Shown: positions 53,158-61,848, numbered from the stretch's first letter. The stretch: DNA of 64,000 nucleotides from Roseburia_C amylophila (GCF_025567465.1 NZ_JAOQKI010000005.1:62001-126000); one strand, 5' to 3'. Notes: a model not told the origin generated them from the letters alone. Numbers and translations: made by a program.

Positions 53158-53230
53158 TTGACAAAATATGTTTAAAGGATGATAATGTAATTACTTTAAT
53201 AAAACATTTAATAAAACATAAAATAAAACA
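53158..53230 (+). promoter_or_regulatory. Promoter with three tandem 12-bp repeats, polyol operon
   Basis: TTGACA at 53158-53163, 17-bp spacer, GATAAT at 53181-53186. Just downstream, TTTAATAAAACA occurs at 53195-53206 and 53207-53218, and TAAAATAAAACA at 53219-53230, head to tail with no gaps. Placed at about +2 to +38, they suit an operator array for the adjacent ROK regulator. A similar TTTAATAAAAGA occurs at 51876-51887 in the ROK gene itself. Confidence 0.65.
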
Positions 53231-53253
53231 ATATAAAAAAGGAGGAAGCAATT

Positions 53254-54282
53254 ATGTTACAGCAGGTAATGACAAATCCAGGAGAAATTATTTTCAGAGA
53301 GGTTCCGGTTCCGGAGGCAAAGGAAAATCAGGTGTTGGTAAAAATTATGAATATTGGTGTCTGTGGATCAGATATTCATGTTTATCATGGAAAACATCCG
53401 TTTACAAAATATCCGGTAACACAGGGACATGAGGTTTCCGGTGAGATCACAGAACTTGGAAAAAATGTCACAGAGTTTCATGTTGGACAGAAGGTGACGA
53501 TAGAGCCACAGGTATATTGTGGACACTGCTATCCATGCCGTCATGGAAAGTATAATCTCTGTGAGGAATTAAAAGTAATGGGATTTCAAACGACAGGAAC
53601 AGCATCTGAGTATTTTGCAGTGGATGCATCTAAAGTAACACCTATTCCAGAAGATATGTCCTATGAAGAAGGAGCTATGATCGAACCTCTTGCTGTGGCA
53701 GTTCATGGTGTAAAACAGATGGGCGATGTGGCTGGCATGAATATTGCAGTCCTTGGAGCGGGACCGATCGGAAATCTTGTAGCACAGGCAGCAAAAGGAA
53801 TGGGGGCAGCGAAAGTGATGATCACAGATATCAGTGATCTTAGACTGGCAAAGGCAAAAGAATGTGGAATTGATGTGTGTGTGAATACCAAAAATAAAGA
53901 CTTTGGTGAGGCAATGATCGAAGCATTTGGACCGGATAAGGCGGATGTAATCTACGACTGTGCTGGAAACAATATCACAATGGGACAGGCAATTAAATAT
54001 GCAAGAAAAGGAAGCACGATTGTACTGGTGGCTGTTTTTGCAGGAATGGCAGAAGTAGATCTTGCAGTGGCAAATGACCACGAACTTGACATTAAGAGCA
54101 CGATGATGTACCGCCATGATGATTATATAGATGGAATCAGATTGGTAAATGAGGGCAAAGTTCATTTGAAACCGCTCATCTCAAAGACATTTGCTTTTAA
54201 AGATTATCTGAAGGCATACCAGTATATTGATGATAACCGCGAGACAACGATGAAAGTAATTATCAACGTCAGTGAAAAGTAA
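53254..54282 (+). CDS. Zinc-dependent polyol/alcohol dehydrogenase
   Basis: A 342-residue medium-chain dehydrogenase of the sorbitol/threonine dehydrogenase branch. Catalytic zinc ligands are in GVCGSDIHVYHGKHPF and QGHEVSGEI; the structural zinc site is CGHCYPCRHGKYNLC; the cofactor site is VLGAGPIGNLVAQAAKG followed by DISD, which favours NAD. With a PfkB kinase and a GPH symporter behind it, the simplest reading is oxidation of a polyol such as sorbitol to a ketose, which the kinase then phosphorylates. Substrate is inferred from context. Strong AAGGAGG ribosome site. Confidence 0.85.
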   Translation: MLQQVMTNPGEIIFREVPVPEAKENQVLVKIMNIGVCGSDIHVYHGKHPFTKYPVTQGHEVSGEITELGKNVTEFHVGQKVTIEPQVYCGHCYPCRHGKYNLCEELKVMGFQTTGTASEYFAVDASKVTPIPEDMSYEEGAMIEPLAVAVHGVKQMGDVAGMNIAVLGAGPIGNLVAQAAKGMGAAKVMITDISDLRLAKAKECGIDVCVNTKNKDFGEAMIEAFGPDKADVIYDCAGNNITMGQAIKYARKGSTIVLVAVFAGMAEVDLAVANDHELDIKSTMMYRHDDYIDGIRLVNEGKVHLKPLISKTFAFKDYLKAYQYIDDNRETTMKVIINVSEK

Positions 54283-54291
54283 GGAGTTCGT

Positions 54292-54684
54292 ATGGAAAAT
54301 AAATATGGAATTGTCGGAGTTGCCCATGTCGGGCTTCCGACAAACGATTTACAGAAAACAGTTGAGTTTTATAGGGGTCTTGGATTTGAAGTAATTATGC
54401 AGACTTATAATGAAAAAGCAGGGGAAAAAGTGGCATTTTTACAGATAAAAAATTACTGTATAGAGACTTTTGAAAATGGGCAGGCGGCAATGTCAGACGG
54501 TGCATACCAGCATGTTGCTCTTGATGTGGAAGACATTGAGAGTATATATCAGAAAATCTGCAATGAAAAATACACAGTTATCACAGACGGAATCGAAGAA
54601 CTGCCATTTTGGGAAAATGGTGTGAAGTTTTTTATGATTAAGGGACCAAATGAGGAAAGAATAGAGTTCTGTCAGAAACTCTGA
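54292..54684 (+). CDS. VOC-family (glyoxalase-like) protein
   Basis: A 130-residue vicinal-oxygen-chelate fold protein with two beta-alpha-beta-beta-beta halves: VGVAHVGLPTNDLQKTVEFY with the first-metal His, and YQHVALDVEDIESIYQKICN with the second. The terminal Glu is in GPNEERIEFCQKL. Such proteins may be lyases, isomerases or dioxygenases. It lies 9 bp behind the dehydrogenase and 18 bp before the symporter, so it belongs to the sugar operon, perhaps as an epimerase or isomerase. No reaction can be assigned. Confidence 0.8.
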   Translation: MENKYGIVGVAHVGLPTNDLQKTVEFYRGLGFEVIMQTYNEKAGEKVAFLQIKNYCIETFENGQAAMSDGAYQHVALDVEDIESIYQKICNEKYTVITDGIEELPFWENGVKFFMIKGPNEERIEFCQKL

Positions 54685-54702
54685 TAAAAACAGGAGGGAC
54701 AT

Positions 54703-56067
54703 ATGGGAAGCGAAAACAAAAATGGAAAAGTACCGCTGATCAGTAAGATTGCATATGGGTTTGGTGATGTTGGATGTAATTTCAGCTGGATGTTTGTCAG
54801 TAATTTTCTGATGATATTTTATACAGACGTGTTCGGAATCAGTATGGCGGCTGTGTCAGCACTTATGCTTTTTTCAAGATTCTGGGATGCAATCAATGAT
54901 CCAATCGTCGGGGGACTTACAGATAAAACAAAATCGAGATGGGGACGGTACCGTCCATGGTTGTTAGTAGCGGCACCAATCACAGCGATTCTTCTTGTTA
55001 TGACATTCTGGGCAAGACCCGACTGGCCGCAGAATGGAAAGATTATTTATATGGTAATTACATATTGTCTGCTGGTTTTGGGGTATACCTGTGTGAATAT
55101 TCCATATGGAACCTTGTGTGGTGCTATGACACAGGATATTGATGAACGTGCAAAAATAAATACATCCCGTTCGGTTGCAGCGATGATTGCAATTGGTGTG
55201 TTAAATATTATCACAGTTCCACTGCTCAGCAAATTCGGCAGTCATAGTGCAAAGACAGGATATCTGACGGTTGCGGTCATATATGGATGTATTTTTACAG
55301 CCTGTCATTTCTTCTGCTTTGCGAAGACGAAAGAGGCAGTGATTACTCCGGAAAAAGAAAAAATTTCTGTAAAGGTTCAGTTGAAAGCGGTTATGCAGAA
55401 CAGACCATATCTTCTTGCATTGGCAGGACAGATATTATTTGGATTTACACTGTATGGTAGAAACGCAGATATTCTGTATTACTTTACATATGTGGAAGGG
55501 AATGCCTCCTACTACACAACTTATTCGATGTGCATCATTATTCCTTCTATCATCGGGGCAGCCTGTTTTCAACCATTATTCCGCAAGTTGAATAACAAAG
55601 GAAGAACAGCATCTCTCTTTGCTTTATTTACAGGAATTTCCATGTTGTCTATGTTTTTCTTTAATGCCAAAGAATCACCGGCTATTTTTTATGCTTTATC
55701 TGGTCTGACACAGTTTTTCTTCTCTGGATTTAATACTGCAATCTATGCAATTATTCCAGACTGTGTGGAATATGGGGAGTGGAAAACCGGACTTAGAAAT
55801 GATGGTTTTCAGTATGCATTTATTTCACTTGGAAATAAAATCGGAATGGCAGTTGGAACAGCACTTTTAGCAGGATTACTTGGAAAATATGGTTATATTG
55901 CAAATCAGACACAAAATGCAATTGTACTTTCAATTATGAAACATGCATTTACGACGATTCCGGGTGCACTGTGGATTGTGACTGCGGTTGTATTATTTTT
56001 CTACCGGTTAAATAAAAAACGTTATAACGAGATTGTGGAGGAACTGAAAAATGGAAGAAAAAGTTGA
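54703..56067 (+). CDS. GPH-family sugar:cation symporter
   Basis: A 454-residue, 12-helix MFS-type glycoside-pentoside-hexuronide:cation symporter. Typical features are the first-helix Asp in KIAYGFGDVGCNFSWM, the loop GGLTDKTKSRWGRYRPWLL and, in the second half, IIPDCVEYGEWKTGLRNDGF. It would import a sugar, glycoside or polyol with H+ or Na+. No phosphotransferase gene is present, so the cargo enters unphosphorylated, which fits the kinase that follows. Overlaps that kinase by 17 bp. Confidence 0.9.
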   Translation: MGSENKNGKVPLISKIAYGFGDVGCNFSWMFVSNFLMIFYTDVFGISMAAVSALMLFSRFWDAINDPIVGGLTDKTKSRWGRYRPWLLVAAPITAILLVMTFWARPDWPQNGKIIYMVITYCLLVLGYTCVNIPYGTLCGAMTQDIDERAKINTSRSVAAMIAIGVLNIITVPLLSKFGSHSAKTGYLTVAVIYGCIFTACHFFCFAKTKEAVITPEKEKISVKVQLKAVMQNRPYLLALAGQILFGFTLYGRNADILYYFTYVEGNASYYTTYSMCIIIPSIIGAACFQPLFRKLNNKGRTASLFALFTGISMLSMFFFNAKESPAIFYALSGLTQFFFSGFNTAIYAIIPDCVEYGEWKTGLRNDGFQYAFISLGNKIGMAVGTALLAGLLGKYGYIANQTQNAIVLSIMKHAFTTIPGALWIVTAVVLFFYRLNKKRYNEIVEELKNGRKS

Positions 56068-57013
56068 TATCGTGGCATTGGGAGAATTGCTGATTGATTT
56101 TACGGAAGCAGGACACAGTCAGGATGGGAGAAAATTGTTCGAACAGAATCCCGGCGGTGCTCCGGCAAATCTTCTAACCGTTGCAAGCCACTTTGGGTAT
56201 CGCACATCTTTTATTGGAAAAGTTGGAAACGATATGCATGGTAAATTTTTAAAGAAGACATTGCAAAAGGAAGGAATCAATACAGATGCTATTGTTGAAG
56301 ACCCGGGTTATTTTACAACGTTGGCATTTGTGGAAATCGGTGAAAGTGGAGAACGGAATTTTTCTTTTGCAAGAAAACCGGGTGCAGATACACAGTTAAA
56401 AAAAGAAGAACTGGATCAGACATTAATTTCAGGTTGTAGAATTTTTCATTTTGGATCATTATCGCTGACAGATGAACCGGCAGAAAGTACAACGATTGAA
56501 GCGGTAAAAATGGCAAAAGCAGCGGGTGCACTTATTTCCTATGATCCGAATTATCGACCGTCTCTTTGGAAGAGCAAAGAGGATGCAGTGAAAAAAATGA
56601 GATCTGTCATAGAATTGGTAGATGTCATGAAGGTATCGGATGAAGAGAGTATTTTGTTGACAGAGGCCGAAAGTTATGAGCAGGCCGCAGACCAACTCCT
56701 TGCTATGGGACCAAAGCTGGTAGCCATTACATTGGGAGAACAGGGTGTTCTTATGGCAACAAAAAGCAGAAAAGAAATCATCAAAGCATTTCAGATACAT
56801 GCGGTCGACACGACTGGGGCAGGTGATTCATTCTGGGGAGGCGTATTATGCAGTATCCTTTCCATGAATAAGAATGTTGAAAAAATGAAATGGGAAGAAA
56901 TCAAAAAGTGTGCTGTTTTGGGAAATGCAGTTGCTGGATTGTGTGTGCAAAAGAGAGGTGGCATCCCTGCGATTCCGACAAAAGAAGCAGTGTTTGAATT
57001 TATGCAGAAATAA
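56051..57013 (+). CDS. PfkB-family fructokinase-like sugar kinase
   Basis: A 320-residue ribokinase/PfkB kinase. The substrate end has VALGELLIDFT and NPGGAPANLLTVASHFG (PfkB signature 1); the ATP/anion-hole signature 2 is DTTGAGDSFWGGVL with the catalytic Asp. Its closest general type is fructokinase, making fructose 6-phosphate. GGAGGAAC at about 56036 lies in the symporter gene, and the overlap implies coupled translation. Together the operon would import a polyol, oxidise it to a ketose and phosphorylate it into glycolysis. Confidence 0.87.
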   Translation: MEEKVDIVALGELLIDFTEAGHSQDGRKLFEQNPGGAPANLLTVASHFGYRTSFIGKVGNDMHGKFLKKTLQKEGINTDAIVEDPGYFTTLAFVEIGESGERNFSFARKPGADTQLKKEELDQTLISGCRIFHFGSLSLTDEPAESTTIEAVKMAKAAGALISYDPNYRPSLWKSKEDAVKKMRSVIELVDVMKVSDEESILLTEAESYEQAADQLLAMGPKLVAITLGEQGVLMATKSRKEIIKAFQIHAVDTTGAGDSFWGGVLCSILSMNKNVEKMKWEEIKKCAVLGNAVAGLCVQKRGGIPAIPTKEAVFEFMQK

Positions 57014-57033
57014 TGAATGTATATGACAAAATT

Positions 57034-57059
57034 GGGGCTATAAAAACGCCCCTATTTTT
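57034..57059 (+). terminator. Terminator of the polyol operon
   Basis: GGGGC at 57034-57038 and GCCCC at 57048-57052, followed by TATTTTT. Short but GC-pure stem. Confidence 0.7.
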
Positions 57060-57129
57060 AACAAAAATATAAGCAGGACAACTTTCGATATTTGCTCCTG
57101 CCTGTATTTTATGTAAATTACGATAAGTT

Positions 57130-57291
57130 TTATTCCCTGTGTTCTTCGCCCCATGTACAGTCTGATTCTGGTGTAGTCTTTAAATGCTTTTCTGATTCCC
57201 AACAATCAATGCGGAGCATATAGCCAGCAGATATATAAACATCAATACTATTAAGCTGTGGATTGTATTCTGCAAATATTATTCTCGTCGT
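57130..57291 (-). pseudogene. Start-less fragment resembling DUF6061
   Basis: On the minus strand an open frame reads RIIFAEYNPQLNSIDVYISA, continues GYMLRIDCWESEKHLKTTPE and ends WGEEHRE. It looks like the N-terminal half of a small protein (FAEYN...GYMLRIDCWE pattern, which I associate with DUF6061), but it has no start codon before GYM and no ribosome site. Probably a relic. The remaining 57292-57648 holds a GC-rich hairpin (57425-57457: GCACA and AGAGGTCC arms around ACT) and no gene. Confidence 0.35.
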
Positions 57292-57648
57292 ATTTTATCT
57301 CCTTATCATTCAATCAATCATTTGTTACAAAAATCAGAAGCATTTCAATCAGTTCACCATGTCACTTTCATTTTGTGTTATAATGTGTTATCAGATTTCT
57401 TGGTCTCCGCTGCCGCTTCGGTCGGCACAGAGCAGAGGTCCACTGGACCTCTTGTGCCCTTGTATTTGCCCTTATCAGAGTTCGTAAACACTGGTGCGAT
57501 GATATAATACAAGGGAAACAATAAGGGAAAGCTCACCTGCGATAAATTCAGTATTTTCAAGGGTTTGCGGAGAATTTAATAACAAAATATAACAGTTATT
57601 AAATCTCTTAAAACAGGTGAAATCTCAATTCCAGTTTGGAGGAACAAT

Positions 57649-57735
57649 ATGGTGCGAAAAGCAGAAAAACAGAATTTAGAAATACTGGCAAATTTAGCAG
57701 TACAATAGAATCATTTGTTTCGCAAAGACATTATA
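57649..57735 (+). pseudogene. GNAT acetyltransferase stub
   Basis: A good TTTGGAGG site precedes ATG 57649 and the peptide MVRKAEKQNLEILANLAVQ, the typical first 19 residues of a GNAT enzyme, then TAG at 57706. The rest of the gene is gone; a terminator (57741) follows. A second N-terminal gene stub ended by a terminator, like the one at 50961. Confidence 0.55.
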
Positions 57736-57740
57736 AAAGA

Positions 57741-57783
57741 ATGCAGAGAAGTAGTTTATAGAGATACTCCTCTGCATTTTTTT
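57741..57783 (+). terminator. Terminator after the GNAT stub
   Basis: ATGCAGAG at 57741-57748 pairs exactly with CTCTGCAT at 57770-57777, followed by TTTTTTT. Confidence 0.75.
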
Positions 57784-57788
57784 GTCAG

Positions 57789-57825
57789 GTATCCGAAAGA
57801 GACTGCCGGTGGCAAGTCCGGTAGG
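57789..57825 (+). repeat. Leader palindromic repeat, copy 5
   Basis: GTATCCGAAAGAGACTGCC then GGTGGCAAGTCCGGTAGG. The stem GACTGCC/GGCAAGTC has one bulge. It begins 5 nt after the terminator T-run at 57783. Confidence 0.65.
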
Positions 57826-57829
57826 TAAG

Positions 57830-58012
57830 TTATGGTACATCTTCCGCAGAAGCAGCAGGCTCACAGATTGATTTTCGGGCAGCAAGATTTGCGAGCATAT
57901 CACTTAATACCACCAGGTCTGCGGCAAGAAGCGTAAGCTCATCGGTCGACAGGCATTCGGACAACTGGCAGGAAATAGTGGAGAGGTAAAAAAGATTCGT
58001 ACAGTTTGACAT
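57830..58012 (-). CDS. DUF6774-like small protein, intact copy
   Basis: 60 residues on the minus strand: MSNCTNLFYLSTISCQLSEC, LSTDELTLLAADLVVLSDML, ANLAARKSICEPAASAEDVP. Two amphipathic helices and three or four cysteines, no signal peptide. Small Lachnospiraceae proteins of this form are, to my recognition, DUF6774, function unknown. Most of the gene lies in the right copy of the 166-bp repeat; the left copy at 51639 is the same protein without its end. No convincing ribosome site was seen. Confidence 0.65.
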   Translation of the reverse strand: MSNCTNLFYLSTISCQLSECLSTDELTLLAADLVVLSDMLANLAARKSICEPAASAEDVP

Positions 58013-58034
58013 AGCGGTTGACCATAAGATATTT
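57869..58034. repeat. 166-bp direct repeat, right copy
   Basis: Partner of 51648-51813 (7 mismatches, no gaps). This copy keeps the complete DUF6774-like gene, so it, rather than the left copy, looks ancestral. Outside these limits the two loci have no visible similarity. Confidence 0.92.
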
Positions 58035-58128
58035 TTGATATGTTATGCAACTGTCAGAGAAAATGTGTATAATAAAAGAAAATAACTTCAGGATAATCAT
58101 TTGTAAAAAGGAATGAAAGGAATCAAAT

Positions 58129-58632
58129 ATGAAAACACTGATTGTAGTAGATATGCAGAATGACTTTATCGATGGTTCACTTGGAACCAGGGAAGCGCAG
58201 GCAATTGTACCGAAGGTAAAAGAGAAAATCAAAGAGTATCAGGAGCGCGGGGACGAGATTATTTTTACCCGGGATACTCATCAGTCAGATTATCTTAACA
58301 CACCGGAGGGAAAGAAGCTTCCGGTGGAACATTGCATCGAAGGCACAAAGGGCTGGGAGATTGCAGAAGGTTTAGAGGTGCCGGGATGCAGCTATATTAA
58401 TAAACCAACCTTTGGATGGACACACTGGTCGGAGAGAAACTTTGAAGAAATAGAATTATGCGGTCTTTGTACGGATATCTGTGTGGTATCCAATGCCCTG
58501 ATTTTGAAAGCAGAATTTCCGGATGTAGAGCTTACAGTGGATGCCACATGTTGTGCCGGAGTGACACCGGAATCCCATGAGGCAGCACTTACCACTATGA
58601 AAATGTGTCAGATTCATGTGATTGGGGAATAG
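58129..58632 (+). CDS. pncA: Nicotinamidase-like cysteine hydrolase
   Basis: A 167-residue isochorismatase-superfamily enzyme of the nicotinamidase type, converting nicotinamide to nicotinate for NAD salvage. The triad is Asp in IVVDMQNDFIDGSLG, Lys in YINKPTFGW and Cys in ELCGLCTDICVVSNAL; metal ligands are in FTRDTHQSDYL. A -10 element TATAAT is at 58068-58073, just outside the right direct repeat; no matching -35 is convincing. Nicotinamidase is favoured over other amidases by CTDICV and the THQ metal motif. Confidence 0.82.
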   Translation: MKTLIVVDMQNDFIDGSLGTREAQAIVPKVKEKIKEYQERGDEIIFTRDTHQSDYLNTPEGKKLPVEHCIEGTKGWEIAEGLEVPGCSYINKPTFGWTHWSERNFEEIELCGLCTDICVVSNALILKAEFPDVELTVDATCCAGVTPESHEAALTTMKMCQIHVIGE

Positions 58633-58663
58633 AAAAGGCGTAATAATTCCAAAAGAATCCCTC

Positions 58664-58690
58664 CGACGCTTGAACGTCGTTCGTTTTTTG
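58664..58690 (+). terminator. Terminator after the nicotinamidase-like gene
   Basis: CGACG at 58664-58668 pairs with CGTCG at 58675-58679 (with CTTGAA loop), then TTCGTTTTTT. Confidence 0.6.
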
Positions 58691-58722
58691 AGTATAATCG
58701 TTTTGTAAGGAAGGTGACAGAT

Positions 58723-59190
58723 ATGAAGGATACAAGAGTTGATATTTATCATGGAGTAACACCAATTAAGGTAAAACCGTATGAGCATAATGTAAAATAT
58801 TATGAGACAGACCAGATGGGGATTGTGCATCATTCCAATTATATCCGTTGGATGGAAGAGGCACGCATGGACTTGATGGATCAGATGGGCTTCAGCTATA
58901 AACAGATGGAAGACCAGGAAATTATCAGTCCGGTGCTGTCTGTACAGTGTGAATATAAGAGCATGGTGCGATTCGGAGATACTGTTGTTATTGAAACAGC
59001 CATTGCAGGTTACAATGGAATCAAGCTCAGTGTCCGTTATCGTATGACAGACAAAGAGACCGGAGAACTCCGTACCATTGCAGCCAGTGAGCACTGCTTC
59101 TTAAATCGTAGTGGCAAGCCGATTTCCTTGAAACGGTCATACCCTGAAATAGATACAAAATTTTTCCAGATGATGGATGAGGAAAGTTAG
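58723..59190 (+). CDS. Hotdog-fold acyl-CoA thioesterase
   Basis: A 155-residue protein of the YbgC/FadM 4-hydroxybenzoyl-CoA thioesterase type. The motif YETDQMGIVHHSNYIRWMEE contains the catalytic Asp and the HHSNY signature. It would hydrolyse acyl-CoA thioesters in the cytoplasm; chain preference is unknown. ATG 58723 chosen with AAGGAAGG 8 nt upstream; a GTG at 58714 overlaps that site and is unlikely. polA starts 6 bp after its stop. Confidence 0.85.
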   Translation: MKDTRVDIYHGVTPIKVKPYEHNVKYYETDQMGIVHHSNYIRWMEEARMDLMDQMGFSYKQMEDQEIISPVLSVQCEYKSMVRFGDTVVIETAIAGYNGIKLSVRYRMTDKETGELRTIAASEHCFLNRSGKPISLKRSYPEIDTKFFQMMDEES

Positions 59191-59196
59191 GATAAG

Positions 59197-61833
59197 ATGA
59201 GCGAAAAATTAGTTCTGATTGATGGACATAGTATATTAAACCGGGCATTTTTTGGATTACCGGATTTGACCAATGCAGAGGGACTTCATACCAATGCAGT
59301 ATATGGTTTCTTAAACATTTTATTTAAAATATTAGAGGAAGAGCAGCCGGAGTATCTTACGGTTGCTTTTGATGTGCATGCACCAACATTCCGTCATAAG
59401 ATGTTTGATGCATACAAGGGAACGAGAAAACCGATGGCAGAAGAATTGCGGCAGCAGGTACCGCTGATGAAAGAAATGCTGCGTGCCATGGGAGTTACGG
59501 TAATTGAAAAAGAAGGCTTAGAAGCAGACGACCTATTGGGAACCATAGCAAAGCGCAGTGAAGCAGCAGGCTATGAAGTGTCTGTAGTGTCCGGAGACCG
59601 GGACTTATTGCAGCTTGCCAGTGACCATATTAAGATCCGGATTCCAAAGACCAGGCGGACCGGAACGGAAATCGAAGATTATAATACCAAAGAGGTATTG
59701 GAAAAATATCAGGTTACACCATTGCAGTTTATTGATGTAAAGGCGCTGATGGGCGATACCGCAGATAATATTCCGGGTGTACCGGGAATCGGCGAAAAGA
59801 CAGCCACGAACCTGATTGTGGCATATGGCAGCATTGAAAATGCATATGCCCATGTAGAAGAGATTAAGCCAAACCGTGCGAAAGAGATGTTAAAAGAGCA
59901 TTATGATATGGCACAGTTGAGTAAGACACTGGCTACCATTAAGATAGATGCAGACATCCCATATGATATCAACGAAGCAAGAATTGGCAATTTATATACA
60001 CCGGAAGCTTATATGATGTGTAAGCGTCTGGAATTTAAGAATCTTTTGAAACGGTTTGAAGTAGACACACCGGTAAATACCGGAGAGGAAAACTTTAAAC
60101 GAATCGAGGATTTTTCTGGGGTAGAAGATTTTTTTGCAAAGGCAAAGAAGCAGCAGGCAGCAGGAGTCCAGTTGATTTATGAAAAGGATGTTGTGCTTGG
60201 ACTTGCAGTTGCATGCACAAAAGAAGATGTGGCATATATTCCGGTTGTGGGATTTGTGACAGAGCAGTATCTATTCGAACAGAGCAGACAGCTTCTTGCA
60301 TCAGGCACAGAGATTCGCACCTTTGATTTAAAACCACAGCTTAAATGGATAGAAGCCGATGAAAAGAGTCATATTTTTGATGTGAAAATAGCAGCTTATT
60401 TATTAAATCCATTGAAAAATGACTATGCTTATGAAGATATTGCAAAAGACTATCTTGATTTGATGGTGCCATCGAAAGAGGATTATCTTGGAAAGAAAGA
60501 TTTAGCCACAGCATCGGAAGAAAAGCCGGAAGAATTCTTGAAAATGGCATGTTATCAGGCATATATTAATTTAATGGCAAAAGAGCCGCTGGCAAAGCAG
60601 TTAGAAGAAGAGGGCATGAAAGAACTCTTTGATAAAATAGAAATGCCGCTGGTATATACCTTATCTGATATGGAAAAGGAAGGCATTGCTATTGATGCAG
60701 ATGCCTTAAAAGAATATGGAGAGAATCTTGCAGTATCCATAGATAAAATTGAAAAAGAAATCTATGAAGAAGCCGGTGAGACCTTTAATATCAATTCACC
60801 AAAACAGCTTGGTGTGATTCTTTTTGAAAAATTGCAGATGCCAAATGGCAAGAAGACCAAGACCGGATATTCTACTGCAGCAGATGTACTGGAAAAGCTG
60901 GCACCGGATTATCCGATTGTATCAAAAATATTAGAGTACCGTCAGCTGACCAAATTAAAATCCACATATGCCGACGGACTGGCTGCATTTATTGCAGAGG
61001 ATGGACGGATTCACAGTACATTCCAGCAGACCATAACAGCCACCGGACGTTTAAGCAGTACAGACCCGAATTTACAGAACATTCCAATCCGGATGGAATT
61101 GGGACGGCTGATTCGTAAAGTGTTTTTACCGAGAGAAGGTTATGTATTCTTAGATGCGGATTATTCCCAGATAGAGCTTCGTCTGCTGGCACATATGTCA
61201 GGAGATAAAAATCTGATTGATGCATATAAGCATGCAGAAGATATTCATGCGATTACTGCATCCAAGGTATTTCATGTGCCGTTCGAAGAAGTAACACCAC
61301 TGCAGCGAAGAAATGCAAAGGCGGTAAACTTTGGTATTGTCTATGGAATCAGTTCCTTCGGATTAAGTCAGGATTTAAGTATTACAAGAAAAGAAGCAGA
61401 ACAGTATATTAAGAACTATTTTGAAACCTATCCGGGAATCAAGACATTCTTAGACGGACTGGTAGAGGATGGCAAGACAAAAGGCTATGTCACAACCATG
61501 TTTGGCAGAAGAAGACCGGTGCCGGAGTTATCCTCCAGTAATTTCATGCAGCGTTCCTTTGGAGAACGTGTGGCAATGAATGCACCGATTCAGGGTTCTG
61601 CAGCAGATATTATTAAAATAGCCATGATTCATGTGCATGACCGCCTGAAAGAGGAAGGCTTGAAATCAAAACTGATTTTACAGGTACATGACGAACTTTT
61701 GGTTGAGACCTGTAAAGAAGAACAGCAGCAGGTAGAGAAGATTTTGAAAGAAGAAATGCTTCGTGCAGCAGACCTTGCGGTAACCTTAGAGGTAGATATG
61801 CATGCCGGAAATAACTGGTACGAAGCAAAATAG
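59197..61833 (+). CDS. polA: DNA polymerase I
   Basis: An 878-residue family A polymerase for Okazaki-fragment processing and repair. Residues 1-290 are the 5'-3' exonuclease (LVLIDGHSILNRAFFGLPDL; LEADDLLGTIAKRSE; GDTADNIPGVPGIGEKTA). The central domain lacks the DxE metal pair at the expected place (GVQLIYEKDVVLGLAVAC), so proofreading is probably inactive, as in many Firmicutes. Polymerase motifs are complete: DADYSQIELRLLAHMSGD (A), RRNAKAVNFGIVYG (B), LQVHDELLVE (C). Followed after 15 bp by coaE. Confidence 0.96.
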   Translation: MSEKLVLIDGHSILNRAFFGLPDLTNAEGLHTNAVYGFLNILFKILEEEQPEYLTVAFDVHAPTFRHKMFDAYKGTRKPMAEELRQQVPLMKEMLRAMGVTVIEKEGLEADDLLGTIAKRSEAAGYEVSVVSGDRDLLQLASDHIKIRIPKTRRTGTEIEDYNTKEVLEKYQVTPLQFIDVKALMGDTADNIPGVPGIGEKTATNLIVAYGSIENAYAHVEEIKPNRAKEMLKEHYDMAQLSKTLATIKIDADIPYDINEARIGNLYTPEAYMMCKRLEFKNLLKRFEVDTPVNTGEENFKRIEDFSGVEDFFAKAKKQQAAGVQLIYEKDVVLGLAVACTKEDVAYIPVVGFVTEQYLFEQSRQLLASGTEIRTFDLKPQLKWIEADEKSHIFDVKIAAYLLNPLKNDYAYEDIAKDYLDLMVPSKEDYLGKKDLATASEEKPEEFLKMACYQAYINLMAKEPLAKQLEEEGMKELFDKIEMPLVYTLSDMEKEGIAIDADALKEYGENLAVSIDKIEKEIYEEAGETFNINSPKQLGVILFEKLQMPNGKKTKTGYSTAADVLEKLAPDYPIVSKILEYRQLTKLKSTYADGLAAFIAEDGRIHSTFQQTITATGRLSSTDPNLQNIPIRMELGRLIRKVFLPREGYVFLDADYSQIELRLLAHMSGDKNLIDAYKHAEDIHAITASKVFHVPFEEVTPLQRRNAKAVNFGIVYGISSFGLSQDLSITRKEAEQYIKNYFETYPGIKTFLDGLVEDGKTKGYVTTMFGRRRPVPELSSSNFMQRSFGERVAMNAPIQGSAADIIKIAMIHVHDRLKEEGLKSKLILQVHDELLVETCKEEQQQVEKILKEEMLRAADLAVTLEVDMHAGNNWYEAK

Positions 61834-61848
61834 GATAAGGCAGAAATT

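Noticed and set aside
53569..54165. A 198-codon minus-strand frame inside the dehydrogenase gene
   Set aside because: Cys/His/Ser-rich composition typical of antisense to this coding strand, with no start site; the plus-strand dehydrogenase has every family motif.
57263..57560. Small frames on both strands across 57263-57560
   Set aside because: They run through a GC-rich hairpin and have no ribosome sites or family features; likely scar DNA.
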